49,021 nt of DNA. Origin: Moorena sp. SS36440bin_2 (GTDB lineage: Bacteria; Cyanobacteriota; Cyanobacteriia; Cyanobacteriales; Coleofasciculaceae). Below, piece after piece: positions 1-9,341 of this stretch; within the stretch, counting starts at the first letter, position 1; each line of letters begins with the position of its first letter. The notes below the pieces were generated by a model, which worked only from the letters and a program-made list of their open reading frames with translations, was not told the origin of the DNA and did not search any database. The position numbers were made by a program, and so were the translations under genes. Location: the NCBI GenBank assembly GCA_011524395.1, contig WTKN01000337.1, positions 1 through 49,021 of the forward strand, given 5' to 3'.

Positions 1-455
1 TAACTTACATCAGTGCTGCCTACAACTACGATCGCATCACTTCCTACCTCGAAGTCGAGGATAATATCCAAGTCTCCTTCTAAGAACTGATCTGCGAAAA
101 ATTCGTAGATATCGCTGCCGCCGCCACTGATCAGAACATCGGATCCTTCATTGCCAACAACAACATCATCTCCCAAGCCGCCTCGAACAATATCATCTCC
201 CAGACCGCCGAAGACAAAGTCACTTCCTCCAGCACCTTGGATGTTATCGTCTCCTGCTCCACCCATGAGTATATCTACTTCATCGCCGCCAGCTGCTACA
301 TCATTACCGTCGCCAAAAATAAAAATGTTAGTTTGATCTTCTTGTCCTACGGCGAATACACCTCCACCCTCTTGAGGGCTATCAAAAAACATTGCACCCT
401 CAAAGTCGCTTATAAATAGCGGAGCTGTGCTACCTGGACTTAATGTTGCTGCCAT
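1..455 (-). CDS. RTX-type calcium-binding repeat protein (N-terminal part, runs off the window)
   Basis: The reverse strand from the ATG at 455 is open to the window edge, giving at least 151 residues. After about 65 residues the translation becomes glycine- and aspartate-rich, with nonapeptides of the form GGxGxDxxx (GGAGDDNIQ, GGLGDDIVR, GGLGDDVVV). These are the RTX motifs that bind calcium and fold as a parallel beta-roll in secreted or surface proteins. A degenerate capping stretch with LDIILDFEVGSD follows. There is no classical signal peptide, which fits type I secretion, but the C-terminal secretion signal is outside the window. Two FNR-like palindromes lie in its upstream region. The RTX repeats are clear; the biological role is unknown. 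Confidence 0.8.
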   Translation of the reverse strand, partial: MAATLSPGSTAPLFISDFEGAMFFDSPQEGGGVFAVGQEDQTNIFIFGDGNDVAAGGDEVDILMGGAGDDNIQGAGGSDFVFGGLGDDIVRGGLGDDVVVGNEGSDVLISGGGSDIYEFFADQFLEGDLDIILDFEVGSDAIVVVGSTDVS

Positions 456-734
456 TTAATTGTCTCCTTGTTTTAGCTTGAATTTGGTCTAACAGGTAAT
501 AGTCCGGTTAATCAGGTTGTATTCAGGTAAATCGTTAATTGTTAATCGTTAATTGTTAATGGTAGTTCATGGGAATTAATGGGAATTAATTGAAGTTACC
601 ATCAACAATTAACTATGAGTAAACAGTCTAAAGTACTACCTGGTTGGATGAGTGTTTAACCGGACTTGATATCAACTATATTTTTTTATACTTGAATAAA
701 AATTAGAAAACAATTAGAAACAAATTAGACTTGT

Positions 735-748
735 TTGATTCAAATCAA
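735..748. promoter_or_regulatory. FNR/CRP-type palindromic box 1
   Basis: TTGATTCAAATCAA fits the FNR consensus TTGAT-N4-ATCAA exactly. It lies about 280 bases upstream of the RTX start codon at 455, inside a roughly 35-base segment that is repeated at about 799-830. The neighbouring regulator gene (943-1587) carries an ETVSR recognition helix like that of FNR. Binding is inferred. Confidence 0.5.
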
Positions 749-812
749 TTATTAGAGGAAGCGATTATAAAGTATTAGTCAAGGATAAAAATTAAAAACA
801 AATTAGACTTAC

Positions 813-826
813 TTGATTCCAATCAA
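813..826. promoter_or_regulatory. FNR/CRP-type palindromic box 2
   Basis: TTGATTCCAATCAA is a second exact match to TTGAT-N4-ATCAA, 78 bases from box 1 and in the same repeat context (ACAAATTAGACTT precedes both). The rest of 456-942 is AT-rich with runs of TTAATTGTTAATCG-like repeats, and I see no gene in it. Confidence 0.5.
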
Positions 827-942
827 GTTTTGGACAGGTAATAGCTCGTCCCGTGAATCACTTCATATTCACGGCAAGGGTTAATGCTTAATGGTTAATT
901 GACTCTTGACAATTAACCATTTTAAATTTTCAAGTTTCAATT

Positions 943-1587
943 TTAAATTAAGGTAATCAAACGCCTTTTACGAGTAATTGCTCCTGTTTTCTCCAGTTGC
1001 ATCAAAGCTCGTGATACGGTTTCGGGAGTTAAACCTAGCTCAGCAGCAATTTCTTTGAAGGGTTGGTCTAAACTGAGAACGGTTTGATTACGGAACTGAG
1101 CTAAGTAGTGTAGATATTGAAGTACCCGGTCGTGAGCAGTCCGAATTTCTCGCCACTCTAAACGGACTCTGAGGGAGTGAATGTGTCTAACCAAAATGGT
1201 CATGAAATTTTCTGCCAACTCAGGATAAAGGCAAAGGCTTGACAAAAGAAGTTGCTTGGGATAAACAATTACTCGTGACGCTACCTTAGCAATTGCTGTG
1301 TAAGGATAGACCGTTGAGAAAAGAGCACTTTCAGCTAAGCTCTCACCGGCTCTAACCACCTGGAGTGTAACCATTTTCCCTGATTGAGAGTAGTGAACAA
1401 GTTTGAATCGCCCTGTTTCCACTACAAAAAAATACGATGCGGAATTTCCCTGGTAGAATAGCTTCTGTTCAGCAACCAGATTCTGGAAGATGACACCCTG
1501 ACTTAGAGCAGGGGGAAGGCTCTTAGGTTTAAATAGATTCATCAATAAGGCTTCTAGTACGGCAGGACATGTGAATAGTTTAAGCAA
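943..1587 (-). CDS. Crp/Fnr-family transcriptional regulator
   Basis: This 214-residue protein has the usual Crp/Fnr layout. An N-terminal cyclic-nucleotide-binding-like beta-barrel spans about residues 25-130 (YQGNSASYFFVVETGRFKL, GESLAESALFS). A long dimerisation helix follows, then a winged helix-turn-helix from about 175 to 212. The recognition helix reads LTPETVSRAL; E..SR is the FNR-type arrangement that reads TTGAT half sites. The N-terminal cysteine cluster that carries FNR's iron-sulfur centre is not present, so the signal is probably not sensed that way. The gene points toward the RTX gene, and two matching boxes lie between them, so the RTX gene is a plausible target. An internal Met at residue 16 is an alternative start. 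Confidence 0.85.
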   Translation of the reverse strand: MLKLFTCPAVLEALLMNLFKPKSLPPALSQGVIFQNLVAEQKLFYQGNSASYFFVVETGRFKLVHYSQSGKMVTLQVVRAGESLAESALFSTVYPYTAIAKVASRVIVYPKQLLLSSLCLYPELAENFMTILVRHIHSLRVRLEWREIRTAHDRVLQYLHYLAQFRNQTVLSLDQPFKEIAAELGLTPETVSRALMQLEKTGAITRKRRLITLI

Positions 1588-1805
1588 TCATTTTTGCCGA
1601 TGTCTGTTGGAAAAGATCGCAAAAAATCAGAACTTGAACACAAAAAATGTCCCAAGCAGCAACTAGGAGCATGAATATCGGAGGGTGCATCTCATAGTTG
1701 TAAAACAGAAAGGGTAAGTGTGGAAAGTGTGGAAAGTGTGGGAATTTTATTAGAATTTTTGCCTAATTGCATCGCTACCAAAAATACCGATATAGTTGAT
1801 TAATT

Positions 1806-1855
1806 CTTGCCTCTTGCCTCTTGCCTCTTGCCTCTTGCCTCTTGCCTCTTGCCTT
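1806..1855. repeat. TTGCCTC heptanucleotide tandem repeat
   Basis: About seven perfect copies of TTGCCTC lie between the cyclase and the regulator gene. Just upstream (about 1718-1743) GTGTGGAAA is repeated about three times. Such heptad arrays are common in filamentous cyanobacterial spacers. Nothing else is recognised in 1588-1904. Confidence 0.9.
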
Positions 1856-1904
1856 TCTATCACTGACTATGTTCACAACTCAAATAAAAATGCTATATTA
1901 CATA

Positions 1905-3338
1905 TCAGTTAATCAGCTCAAATACATCTACTGTTTGGCGTTTTCCTTTGATTGAAACCTGACCCAATTCCCGATAGGTATACTGGTGCTTGGTCGCTTC
2001 ATAAACACTACCACTGACGAGGATTTGACCTCCGTTGGCCATAGCTTGTAATCTGGCAGCGATATTGACTTCATCACCAATGGCTGTATAGTCCATATGC
2101 TGAGGAGAACCAATGTTTCCCACCACTACTTCTCCTGAACTAATCCCAATACCCGTTATAAAATTCTCCCTGATCCAGGGGGTAGGCATAGTTTTAAGTT
2201 GATGTTGCATAGCAATAGCAGCTGCGATCGCTTGTCCCTGATTATCCTCTAGCTTAGAGGGGGCACCAAACATAGCCACAATCATATCCCCCACAAATTT
2301 ATTGACTGTTCCCTCATGGCTGAAGATGACATCGACCATGGAGGTAAAATATTCGTTCAGGTATTCAACAATTTTATGGGCTTCTAATTCTTCACACCGA
2401 GTTGTGAAATTCCGAATATCAGAGAACAATATAGTAATAGGCTTCTTGGCTGGAGTCAGGGAAATATTGCCCTTGGCATCAATAATGGCTTGAACAAGTT
2501 GGGAAGGAATATAGCGTTCCAGTCGGCTTTTAATCCGCTCCTCCTGTAGTTTATTTCTATTGAGCAAGGCATTTTCAATAGCTCCTGCTGCTTGAGAGCC
2601 AAGAATCGTTAAAAATTTTAAGTCTTGAGCTGTATAATTAACTGGTTTATCACTACAAAAGTTAATCACCCCCAGCAGACCTTTTTGGGTTTTTAGAGGA
2701 GCAAAAACCAGAGATTTGATGGATTTCACACTAGCAATAAACCTGGGATCATCTTGGACATGATTCACAATCTCAGCCTTACCAATTTCTAGCCCATTCT
2801 GTTTCTTACTATTGGTCAGCTGAAAAAATTCTGTTGGATTATACTGTTTGCCAAAGGCTGAGATTATATCTAGTTGTTCAGTTTCGGAATTAATTAACAA
2901 GACTGAACCACAATCTCCTGGAATCAGTCTTTTCGCTTCATCCAGAAAAAGCTGAGCAATAGCAGACAGCTCTAAACAGGATGGAATCCGTTCCGAAACT
3001 CTATAAAGTAAATTAATTTCTCGGTATTGATCTAAGATAGCACTGCCTAGATCTTTTTTTTCTAATTCTTGATTAGCCAAATAATTCAGGAGTTCTTTAA
3101 TTGCGATCGCTTTGTGATCGCCCTTGACCCAGCCAATCACTTGACCTCTTGCTTCAACGGGATATTTATTGGCTAAGTTACAACCTCCCAATAGCGGAAT
3201 TTTACTAGGATTATCCAACAGCAACTTTCCATGGATATCTTCAATCTGCACAGCGGTGTCTATGGCGTCAATCAGTTGACTTATGACCCCTAGCGCTTTT
3301 GGCTTAGAAATAATTTTTTTGAGACTGACAGATGCCAT
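1905..3338 (-). CDS. Class III adenylate cyclase with GAF domain
   Basis: This 477-residue soluble protein is predicted to make cAMP. Residues 1-110 resemble a short input region. A GAF domain spans about 115-260 (GDCGSVLLINSETEQLDI, LVFAPLKTQKGLLGVINF). A linker helix leads to the catalytic domain at about 290-477. Both metal-binding aspartates are visible (ILFSDIRNF and KFVGDMIVAMFG). The purine-selecting residues, Lys in NKFVGD and Asp in AIGDEVNIAARL, point to ATP rather than GTP. It lies in the same orientation as a degraded GAF remnant just upstream and as the giant kinase gene. A Crp/Fnr protein lies 0.3 kb downstream, but whether it senses the cAMP is unknown. Confidence 0.88.
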   Translation of the reverse strand: MASVSLKKIISKPKALGVISQLIDAIDTAVQIEDIHGKLLLDNPSKIPLLGGCNLANKYPVEARGQVIGWVKGDHKAIAIKELLNYLANQELEKKDLGSAILDQYREINLLYRVSERIPSCLELSAIAQLFLDEAKRLIPGDCGSVLLINSETEQLDIISAFGKQYNPTEFFQLTNSKKQNGLEIGKAEIVNHVQDDPRFIASVKSIKSLVFAPLKTQKGLLGVINFCSDKPVNYTAQDLKFLTILGSQAAGAIENALLNRNKLQEERIKSRLERYIPSQLVQAIIDAKGNISLTPAKKPITILFSDIRNFTTRCEELEAHKIVEYLNEYFTSMVDVIFSHEGTVNKFVGDMIVAMFGAPSKLEDNQGQAIAAAIAMQHQLKTMPTPWIRENFITGIGISSGEVVVGNIGSPQHMDYTAIGDEVNIAARLQAMANGGQILVSGSVYEATKHQYTYRELGQVSIKGKRQTVDVFELIN

Positions 3339-3364
3339 ACTTTGTGCTATTATGGTAAATTACC

Positions 3365-3700
3365 TTAAAAGTATCGATTCAAAGTACTCCTCACCCGTTC
3401 TTCTCGAAGCATATTTTCATAGAGGATAGCATTAGATATGGCTGATGTGGCTTGAGATGCTAAAGCACTGATTAATTTCAAATCCCTGGCTGTATAGTCT
3501 ACAGGTTGTTCACTACTGAGCTCAATCACACCAATTGCCTGATCTTTGGTCTTGAGTGGGACACACATTAGGGAACTGATCGGATAATCAGATCACACAA
3601 ACCTGGGATCCGATGAGAAATCGTTAACGATTTCTCCTACACCAGTCATAATCACACTGCGAACAATACCTCCTATCGATAGTAGCCATGCATGTAATAC
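3365..3700 (-). pseudogene. Degraded GAF-domain fragment (cyclase or kinase remnant)
   Basis: Read on the reverse strand, this stretch encodes the second half of a GAF domain close to that of the cyclase downstream: GEIVNDFSSDPRFV, then an in-frame TGA, then SSLMCVPLKTKDQAIGVI and VDYTARDLKLISALASQATS. It ends with RSTLNRYF followed by a stop, where the cyclase continues RYIPSQLVQ. No catalytic domain follows and no upstream half is visible. It looks like a leftover from a tandem duplication of the cyclase's GAF region, broken by a premature stop and truncated at both ends. Confidence 0.65.
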
Positions 3701-3707
3701 TTTAGTA

Positions 3708-6700
3708 TTAATCATCTAATAATAAAAAAAAAGTCATGGCTAATCCCTGTTCAAAACGCACCTTTTTAACCAACGCTTGTTCTTTCGCAATCCCTGAGTC
3801 AACCAGAATTATATCAGGTTTTAAGGAAATTGCCTTAGAAATACAATCTTGCCCATTGCTGGCAGAAATTATCCCGATTCCTCTTTTCCGTAATGCCTGA
3901 GTAATCATTTCAGCTTGAGGTATATTTTCCTTCACTATCAAAACTTGCTTAGTAGGCTTTTCTTGAGAGGTCAGTTTAACAACGTCTTTGAGCAGTTCTT
4001 CGAGATTAATCGGTTTGCTCAAACATCGCTCAACTCCTAGAGCATGTTGCTCTTCAGTGATAGACAAAATTATAATCGGAATATCCATACTGTCCAAGTC
4101 ATTTTTAACCACCGCTGCTGTATCAAACCCATTCATTCTCGGCATCATTACATCCAAGATAATTAGGTCAGGAGGTTCTTGTTTGATCTGTTCAATTGCT
4201 TCCCAACCATCTTTTGCTTCCTGAATCCTGTAACCTTCTGCTCTAAGATGCTGCTTGAGTAGCTCTCGAATCGGAGCTTCATCATCCACAATCAGAATGG
4301 TTTTATTCATCGAATTTCTGATAATTGTCGAGGTGGTCATGGATGAGTGGAGTTGGGTGAGCAGGGTTTCAGCAGCTATGGTTTTTACTCCAGGTTCAGA
4401 CTCAACCGGGATGGGTAACCTAAAGGAGAAGTTACTCCCTTTTCCCAGTTCGCTTTCGACCCAAATTTTTCCTCCATGATGTTCCACAATTTCCTTACAA
4501 ATAGGGAGTCCTAACCCAGTACCTTGAGGTTTTTCAGTTAGAGTATTACCCGCCTGTTTGAATTTTTCAAAGATCAGCGCCTGCTCCGCTTCACTAATCC
4601 CTGTACCGCTATCAATGATACTAACGGTAATCTCTGAACCAGTTCGCCTTACTTTACAGTATACAAACCCTTTATTCGTAAACTTCGCTGCATTAGAGAT
4701 GAGATTAATCACTACCTGAATTAATCGGTTTCGGTCACCAATTATCTGAGGTAAGCCCTCGTCTATACTCTTAATTAATTCCACATCATTATGTTCAAAC
4801 AGAGCAGTGGTAGCAGTGATTGCTCGTTCTAGGACATCGACAACTGAGACGGGTTGCATTTTCCACTCTACTCGACCAGCTTCTAACTTAGCCAGATCCA
4901 GAACATCATTGATCAAAGCTTTGAGACGCTCCCCTTCGGAGATAATGATGTTAACATTTTCTGACACTTGGTTCAGGGTACGCTGAATCTTGTGGTCATT
5001 GGTATGAATTAAGGGAAATAGGGTTTTTTCCAGTTTTTTATGAATCAGTTTTGCAAAACCCATGACTGAGGTTAGAGGAGTCCTCAATTCATGGGAAACT
5101 GTGGAAATAAAGTCTGTTTTCATCCGATCTACTTCTTTTTCAAAGGTAATATCTCGGATCAGAATAACAGAACCTATAAAGCCATCCTTACTATCAAGGT
5201 TATCTGTAGCTTTAGTATCTTTTAAAATAGCAGTGGCTACGGCTTTGCCAATCCGTTGATTGGTCAGTTCTACTTCAGCGGTAAAGACTTGTTTAGGGTT
5301 AGTCTTGGTAAGAGTGACTAGGTTTGCGATCGCATTCCCCAACACTCCCTGACACCCTTGACCGAGTAACTCGGTTTCCCCCAAATCAAACAAGCTCACC
5401 AAAGCTGGATTGATGCGAGTAATTTTGCCCTTGGTATCTGTTACCAGTAATCCATCTGCTAAGCTTCTAATCATCGCATCCACGTAAGCTATAGTATGCT
5501 GTAATTGAGTCGTGGTGGTTTTGAGACACTGAGCTTGTTCACTGACAATTCTGTACTGTTCTTCAGTAGTGGTGTATAAATCTGCCTGGTTGATGGCGAT
5601 CGCTAACTGATTGCTCACGGCTTGTAATAGCTCCAATTCCAAATCACTACAGCTCCAAGGCTTGCGGCGCATACAAATTAAATAGCCAGGAGGATGCAAC
5701 CCCCGAATCATGACTGGTAACGCCAGATAGTTCCCTGTCTGGCAGTAGATGAGTTTATCACCACTATCATGGAAGTGAAGCATCTGTCCTTGGCTTAAGC
5801 GATCGCATAAATCATTACAAGATTTGATAGGTATTAATCCCACTTGGGACGGTAAATCAGCTTTTCGATGTTCACACAGAATTTCCAAGCATTGTTGGTC
5901 TTGGTGATACCAGCCAAAAGTCACTCGGTCGAGACGCAAGAGGCTAGCAATTTCATTGACAGTAGTTTGCACAGTTGTTTCCAAATCCAGAGATTCACGA
6001 ATACGAGTAGTAAGCCGATTCAGCAGCGCCTCCTGCTGAGCTCTGGCGTTGGCCTGCTCGAAAGTTTGAATCTGTAGTAAAGCAATAACCATGGCGATGA
6101 TCAGCATCACTCCCAACACCGATGCCAACAGATTGAGAGAATTGAGTTGTCGCTCTACATTAGCCCGGGGAATCACCAAAGCCACAGACCAATCCGCCTG
6201 TTGCAGAGCAGCATAAGCAACATATACCCACTGACCATCCAGCTCCAGTAGGGTTACCGACTCTTGGGGGTTGGCTATTGTCCTAGCCTCCATCATCTCT
6301 TGAGCAATTTGCTTGAGATTGGGGTAAGGGGAGTCTAAAAAACTCCTAGCAAATTGAATTACCTTTGGATCTTGATGGGCAATGGGTACTCCGTTTGAGT
6401 CCAAAGCAAAGGCATAACTCCCTTCTCCCAAAGTAGTATTGGTAATCACCTCTGAAAGTCGGTCTAGGGAAACCGGTCCAGCAAATTCTCCCATGGGGAA
6501 AGAAAATGGACCAGCCAACTCCCCTGGTTTTGCTTCGGTTACATCCCCCAGTTCCATATCCGACCGGTGACCGTTGCCCAAAGCCAGGTTTTCTGGAGTA
6601 ATTTCCGTGTCATTGTTGGGGGGAACTGACCAGATCGGAGCCGCAATATTGACTTGGCGAATACCAGTAGAACGAGAGACTACCGGATTATCCACAAAGG

Positions 6701-7781
6701 TTTCTCCTTGCATCGCTCGTTGAAAGTGAGTGCGATCGCTAAGATTCTTCCCCTCAATAAAACCTGCACGACTGGTGTAGTAAGAGCCATTCCCCTTAGC
6801 CATGACAAACATATGAAAATCGGGCAATCGCTCTTGCTCGAGTTGCAGATAGGGTTGGGCAACCTCCCACTCCAAAGACCGAACTTCCGGAGTATTCGCA
6901 ATCGTTTCCACCTTCGCCATCAGAGCCGCCAGCCATTCATCAATTTGATGTCCCGCCATCTTGACCTTCAATTCAGCATTATCCTTCAGACTCTCAAGAA
7001 TCAGACTCCGAACCACCCAATAACTCGTGAAAGCTGCTGTTCCCACTACCGCCATGGTGCCACTAATTAACAACCGGGGAACAGAACGCCTTGGCTGCCA
7101 TACCGATTGATAACTATTGTGCTTAAGCCACCACTGGCGTCTAAACCAAGTTCCGATCTCTGTTATGGAAAATCCTTCCTGTTGTTCCTGAGAAACTTCA
7201 GCCGCTTTGGCCTGGGGTTGGGTTAGGATAGTGGATTGGGATAGACTGGTCTCCACCTCTGATGCTAAAGGAATACCGCTCACCTGACAGTACCCCTGTG
7301 GGTCAACCTTGAGTGGGGAATTATCCGGAAGTGAGTTTCTCTGGGAATTACCATTAAAACGATTAAGTCTCACTGTTCCGAAGATAGTCCTTAGGCTCGG
7401 TTGCCTATTGGTGGGATAAGATGACAATTGTTTACCTGCCCTTTCTCCCCTGATGCCCTCTGTTCCCCCTCTTGCATCGGAGTACAAATCATCCCTATGT
7501 TGGACAATACCCCAATCACTTCCAGGCTGGGGATTGACCTGGGTAGAGTACCTACCCTGCATTCTTGGGTACAGTGCTTCTGCTTGATTGTCTCCCCGCC
7601 AATCTAGATAACCTTGTAGCAATTGCCGCAACAGTTCCATACCATTGATCCAGAGATTTTCTTCTATCTGGTAATAGGTGAGACCGTACGCTTCCTCAGA
7701 ACAGAGCCAATTAAGAATTTCTTCAAAGTACTCACGAGCTTGGACAAATGGATTGAGCTGAGTATATTGAGATGTTGCCAT
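3708..7781 (-). CDS. Hybrid histidine kinase (dCache-GAF-PAS-HisKA-HATPase-REC-REC) with transposase-like N-terminus
   Basis: A 1357-residue membrane sensor. Residues 1-180 are unlike any sensor domain and resemble the N-terminal part of ISKra4-family transposases ([15 protein letters not shown] at 49-63, [13 protein letters not shown] at 129-141, then [15 protein letters not shown]). A membrane segment follows at about 230-255, a dCache-type extracellular domain at about 260-560, and a second membrane segment ([19 protein letters not shown]). A GAF and a PAS domain precede HisKA ([12 protein letters not shown]) and the ATPase domain ([25 protein letters not shown]). The C-terminus has one canonical receiver ([15 protein letters not shown]) and one degenerate receiver ([13 protein letters not shown]). 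The stop is beside the GAF remnant. The ligand is unknown. Confidence 0.88.
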   Translation of the reverse strand: MATSQYTQLNPFVQAREYFEEILNWLCSEEAYGLTYYQIEENLWINGMELLRQLLQGYLDWRGDNQAEALYPRMQGRYSTQVNPQPGSDWGIVQHRDDLYSDARGGTEGIRGERAGKQLSSYPTNRQPSLRTIFGTVRLNRFNGNSQRNSLPDNSPLKVDPQGYCQVSGIPLASEVETSLSQSTILTQPQAKAAEVSQEQQEGFSITEIGTWFRRQWWLKHNSYQSVWQPRRSVPRLLISGTMAVVGTAAFTSYWVVRSLILESLKDNAELKVKMAGHQIDEWLAALMAKVETIANTPEVRSLEWEVAQPYLQLEQERLPDFHMFVMAKGNGSYYTSRAGFIEGKNLSDRTHFQRAMQGETFVDNPVVSRSTGIRQVNIAAPIWSVPPNNDTEITPENLALGNGHRSDMELGDVTEAKPGELAGPFSFPMGEFAGPVSLDRLSEVITNTTLGEGSYAFALDSNGVPIAHQDPKVIQFARSFLDSPYPNLKQIAQEMMEARTIANPQESVTLLELDGQWVYVAYAALQQADWSVALVIPRANVERQLNSLNLLASVLGVMLIIAMVIALLQIQTFEQANARAQQEALLNRLTTRIRESLDLETTVQTTVNEIASLLRLDRVTFGWYHQDQQCLEILCEHRKADLPSQVGLIPIKSCNDLCDRLSQGQMLHFHDSGDKLIYCQTGNYLALPVMIRGLHPPGYLICMRRKPWSCSDLELELLQAVSNQLAIAINQADLYTTTEEQYRIVSEQAQCLKTTTTQLQHTIAYVDAMIRSLADGLLVTDTKGKITRINPALVSLFDLGETELLGQGCQGVLGNAIANLVTLTKTNPKQVFTAEVELTNQRIGKAVATAILKDTKATDNLDSKDGFIGSVILIRDITFEKEVDRMKTDFISTVSHELRTPLTSVMGFAKLIHKKLEKTLFPLIHTNDHKIQRTLNQVSENVNIIISEGERLKALINDVLDLAKLEAGRVEWKMQPVSVVDVLERAITATTALFEHNDVELIKSIDEGLPQIIGDRNRLIQVVINLISNAAKFTNKGFVYCKVRRTGSEITVSIIDSGTGISEAEQALIFEKFKQAGNTLTEKPQGTGLGLPICKEIVEHHGGKIWVESELGKGSNFSFRLPIPVESEPGVKTIAAETLLTQLHSSMTTSTIIRNSMNKTILIVDDEAPIRELLKQHLRAEGYRIQEAKDGWEAIEQIKQEPPDLIILDVMMPRMNGFDTAAVVKNDLDSMDIPIIILSITEEQHALGVERCLSKPINLEELLKDVVKLTSQEKPTKQVLIVKENIPQAEMITQALRKRGIGIISASNGQDCISKAISLKPDIILVDSGIAKEQALVKKVRFEQGLAMTFFLLLDD

Positions 7782-8076
7782 AATAAAATCGGATGTAGGT
7801 TTGATATGATCTCGCCTAATCTCTACCAGAAAAATTATAGTCAGTCCGGGATTTTTTGTTTTTAAGTAGTTAGTGGTTAATAGTTAGAGCAACTATGGTT
7901 CATCACTTACCAAATAGTCCCTGTTTTGGTCATGGGCAATCGGTAATGGTTACTCGTTAACTACCAAGTATCAATTCCCAAGTACCAATTACCCAAAAAG
8001 AGATATGATAATTAGTCAAACCGATTGAGTATAATCGGTAATTTACCCTGAATTCTTAATTAAGATTACGACTTGT

Positions 8077-8090
8077 CAGTAATATTACTG
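8077..8090. promoter_or_regulatory. Perfect 14-base palindrome in a divergent intergenic region
   Basis: CAGTAATATTACTG is perfectly self-complementary. It lies in the 513-base spacer (7782-8294) between the divergently transcribed giant kinase and cytochrome peroxidase genes. It could be an operator, but this rests only on symmetry and position. The rest of the spacer is AT-rich, with low-complexity repeats such as AAGTACCAATTACC, and I see no gene in it. Confidence 0.25.
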
Positions 8091-8294
8091 TTGACTTGTG
8101 GTTCTGTAATTTGATGAACTTCAAATAGGGCCATACTAACTAATACTAATTTCATTTATTTGAGATACAGATGGTAAACAGGTATAGGTTAGTCCCTTAG
8201 CCGGTGATCGGTTTATCTTCTGAATCTTAAAATGTGGCCCATGGACAATCAAAACCTTTATTATAACAAAAATCCGAATCCAATCAAATATTAA

Positions 8295-9341
8295 ATGGTT
8301 TATCCTAAGAAGAAAACTAGTGAAATAAAAAATTTTCTTTATCTTTATTTGCTGATCTTTATTATTATAATTATACTGATTATAGATAATCAGTATAAAT
8401 TACAATATAAATCAAGAAACTATAGGGTAAGCTCCTCCGAATATAATCTTTTATTTGATGAACCAATTCAGCCAATACCACTAAAAATAGAACTAAACAA
8501 AGATAAAATTAAACTGGGAAATAGGCTTTTTCATGACCCCCGACTGTCACAGAATAACACCATCTCTTGTGCTAGCTGCCACAATCTAAATACCGGTGGT
8601 ACAGACCAAATGGCGCGTTCAATTGGTATCAATAATAGGATTGGCTTGATCAATGCACCCACAGTCTTCAACAGTGGATTCAATTTTAAGCAACATTGGG
8701 ATGGAAGCGTTGACACCTTGGAGGAACAGATTGATAGACCAATCCATACAGAGTATGAAATGGGTTCTAATTGGCAAGAAATCCTCAGTAAGCTCAAGGA
8801 ATCCCCTCAGTATGTCTCACTATTTAGCCAACTGTATAAAGATGGTATCAACAGCGACAACATCAAGGATGCGATCGCTACTTTTGAAAGATCGCTGTAC
8901 ACTCCCAACTCACGCTTTGACCAATTTCTGCAGGGCAATAAAAATGCCCTCTCCTCCTCAGAAAAAGAAGGCTATCGTTTGTTTAAAGCCTATGGCTGTG
9001 TTAGCTGTCACCAAGGAGTCAATGTCGGCAGTAATATGTTCCAGGCTTTTGGTCTGTTTGGGGATTACTTCAAAGATCGCGGTCAGCTTACTAAAGCTGA
9101 TTTGGGACGCTTTAATGTCACTGGTAATGAACGTGATCGTTATGTATTTAAGGTTCCCAGTTTGCGGAACGTGGCTCTAACATCACCATATTTTCACGAC
9201 GGTTCAGCTGAAACTCTTGAAGAAGCTGTGAAGATAATGGGCAAATATGAATTGGGACGTCCACTGTCCCCAAATGATATTGGTCTGATTGTCAAGTTCC
9301 TCAAAACTCTCACAGGCGAGTACCAAGGAAAACCATTGTGA
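8295..9341 (+). CDS. Di-haem cytochrome c peroxidase (CcpA/MauG family)
   Basis: The 348-residue product begins with a single hydrophobic anchor (about residues 12-30) that places it outside the plasma membrane. It carries two c-type haem sites, CASCH at about residue 93 and CVSCH at about 236, the arrangement of bacterial di-haem cytochrome c peroxidases and MauG-like enzymes. Other family marks are GNRLFHDPRLSQNNTISC, PTVFNSGFN and FKVPSLRNVALTSPYFHDG. It should reduce hydrogen peroxide with c-type electrons or carry out a related haem-based oxidation. Its stop overlaps the GTG start of the following sensor kinase by four bases (GTGA), so the two are probably translated together, suggesting that the kinase monitors the peroxidase or its substrate. 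Confidence 0.88.
   Translation: MVYPKKKTSEIKNFLYLYLLIFIIIIILIIDNQYKLQYKSRNYRVSSSEYNLLFDEPIQPIPLKIELNKDKIKLGNRLFHDPRLSQNNTISCASCHNLNTGGTDQMARSIGINNRIGLINAPTVFNSGFNFKQHWDGSVDTLEEQIDRPIHTEYEMGSNWQEILSKLKESPQYVSLFSQLYKDGINSDNIKDAIATFERSLYTPNSRFDQFLQGNKNALSSSEKEGYRLFKAYGCVSCHQGVNVGSNMFQAFGLFGDYFKDRGQLTKADLGRFNVTGNERDRYVFKVPSLRNVALTSPYFHDGSAETLEEAVKIMGKYELGRPLSPNDIGLIVKFLKTLTGEYQGKPL

Noticed and set aside
1806-1855. Possible CRISPR-like array
   Set aside because: The units are contiguous heptads with no spacers; it is a simple tandem repeat. The same holds for 37503-37537.
6654-7070. A 138-codon open frame on the plus strand, and many other frames of 60-110 codons opposite real genes
   Set aside because: They lie antisense to or out of frame with well-supported genes, show no family motifs and follow from codon bias of the real gene.
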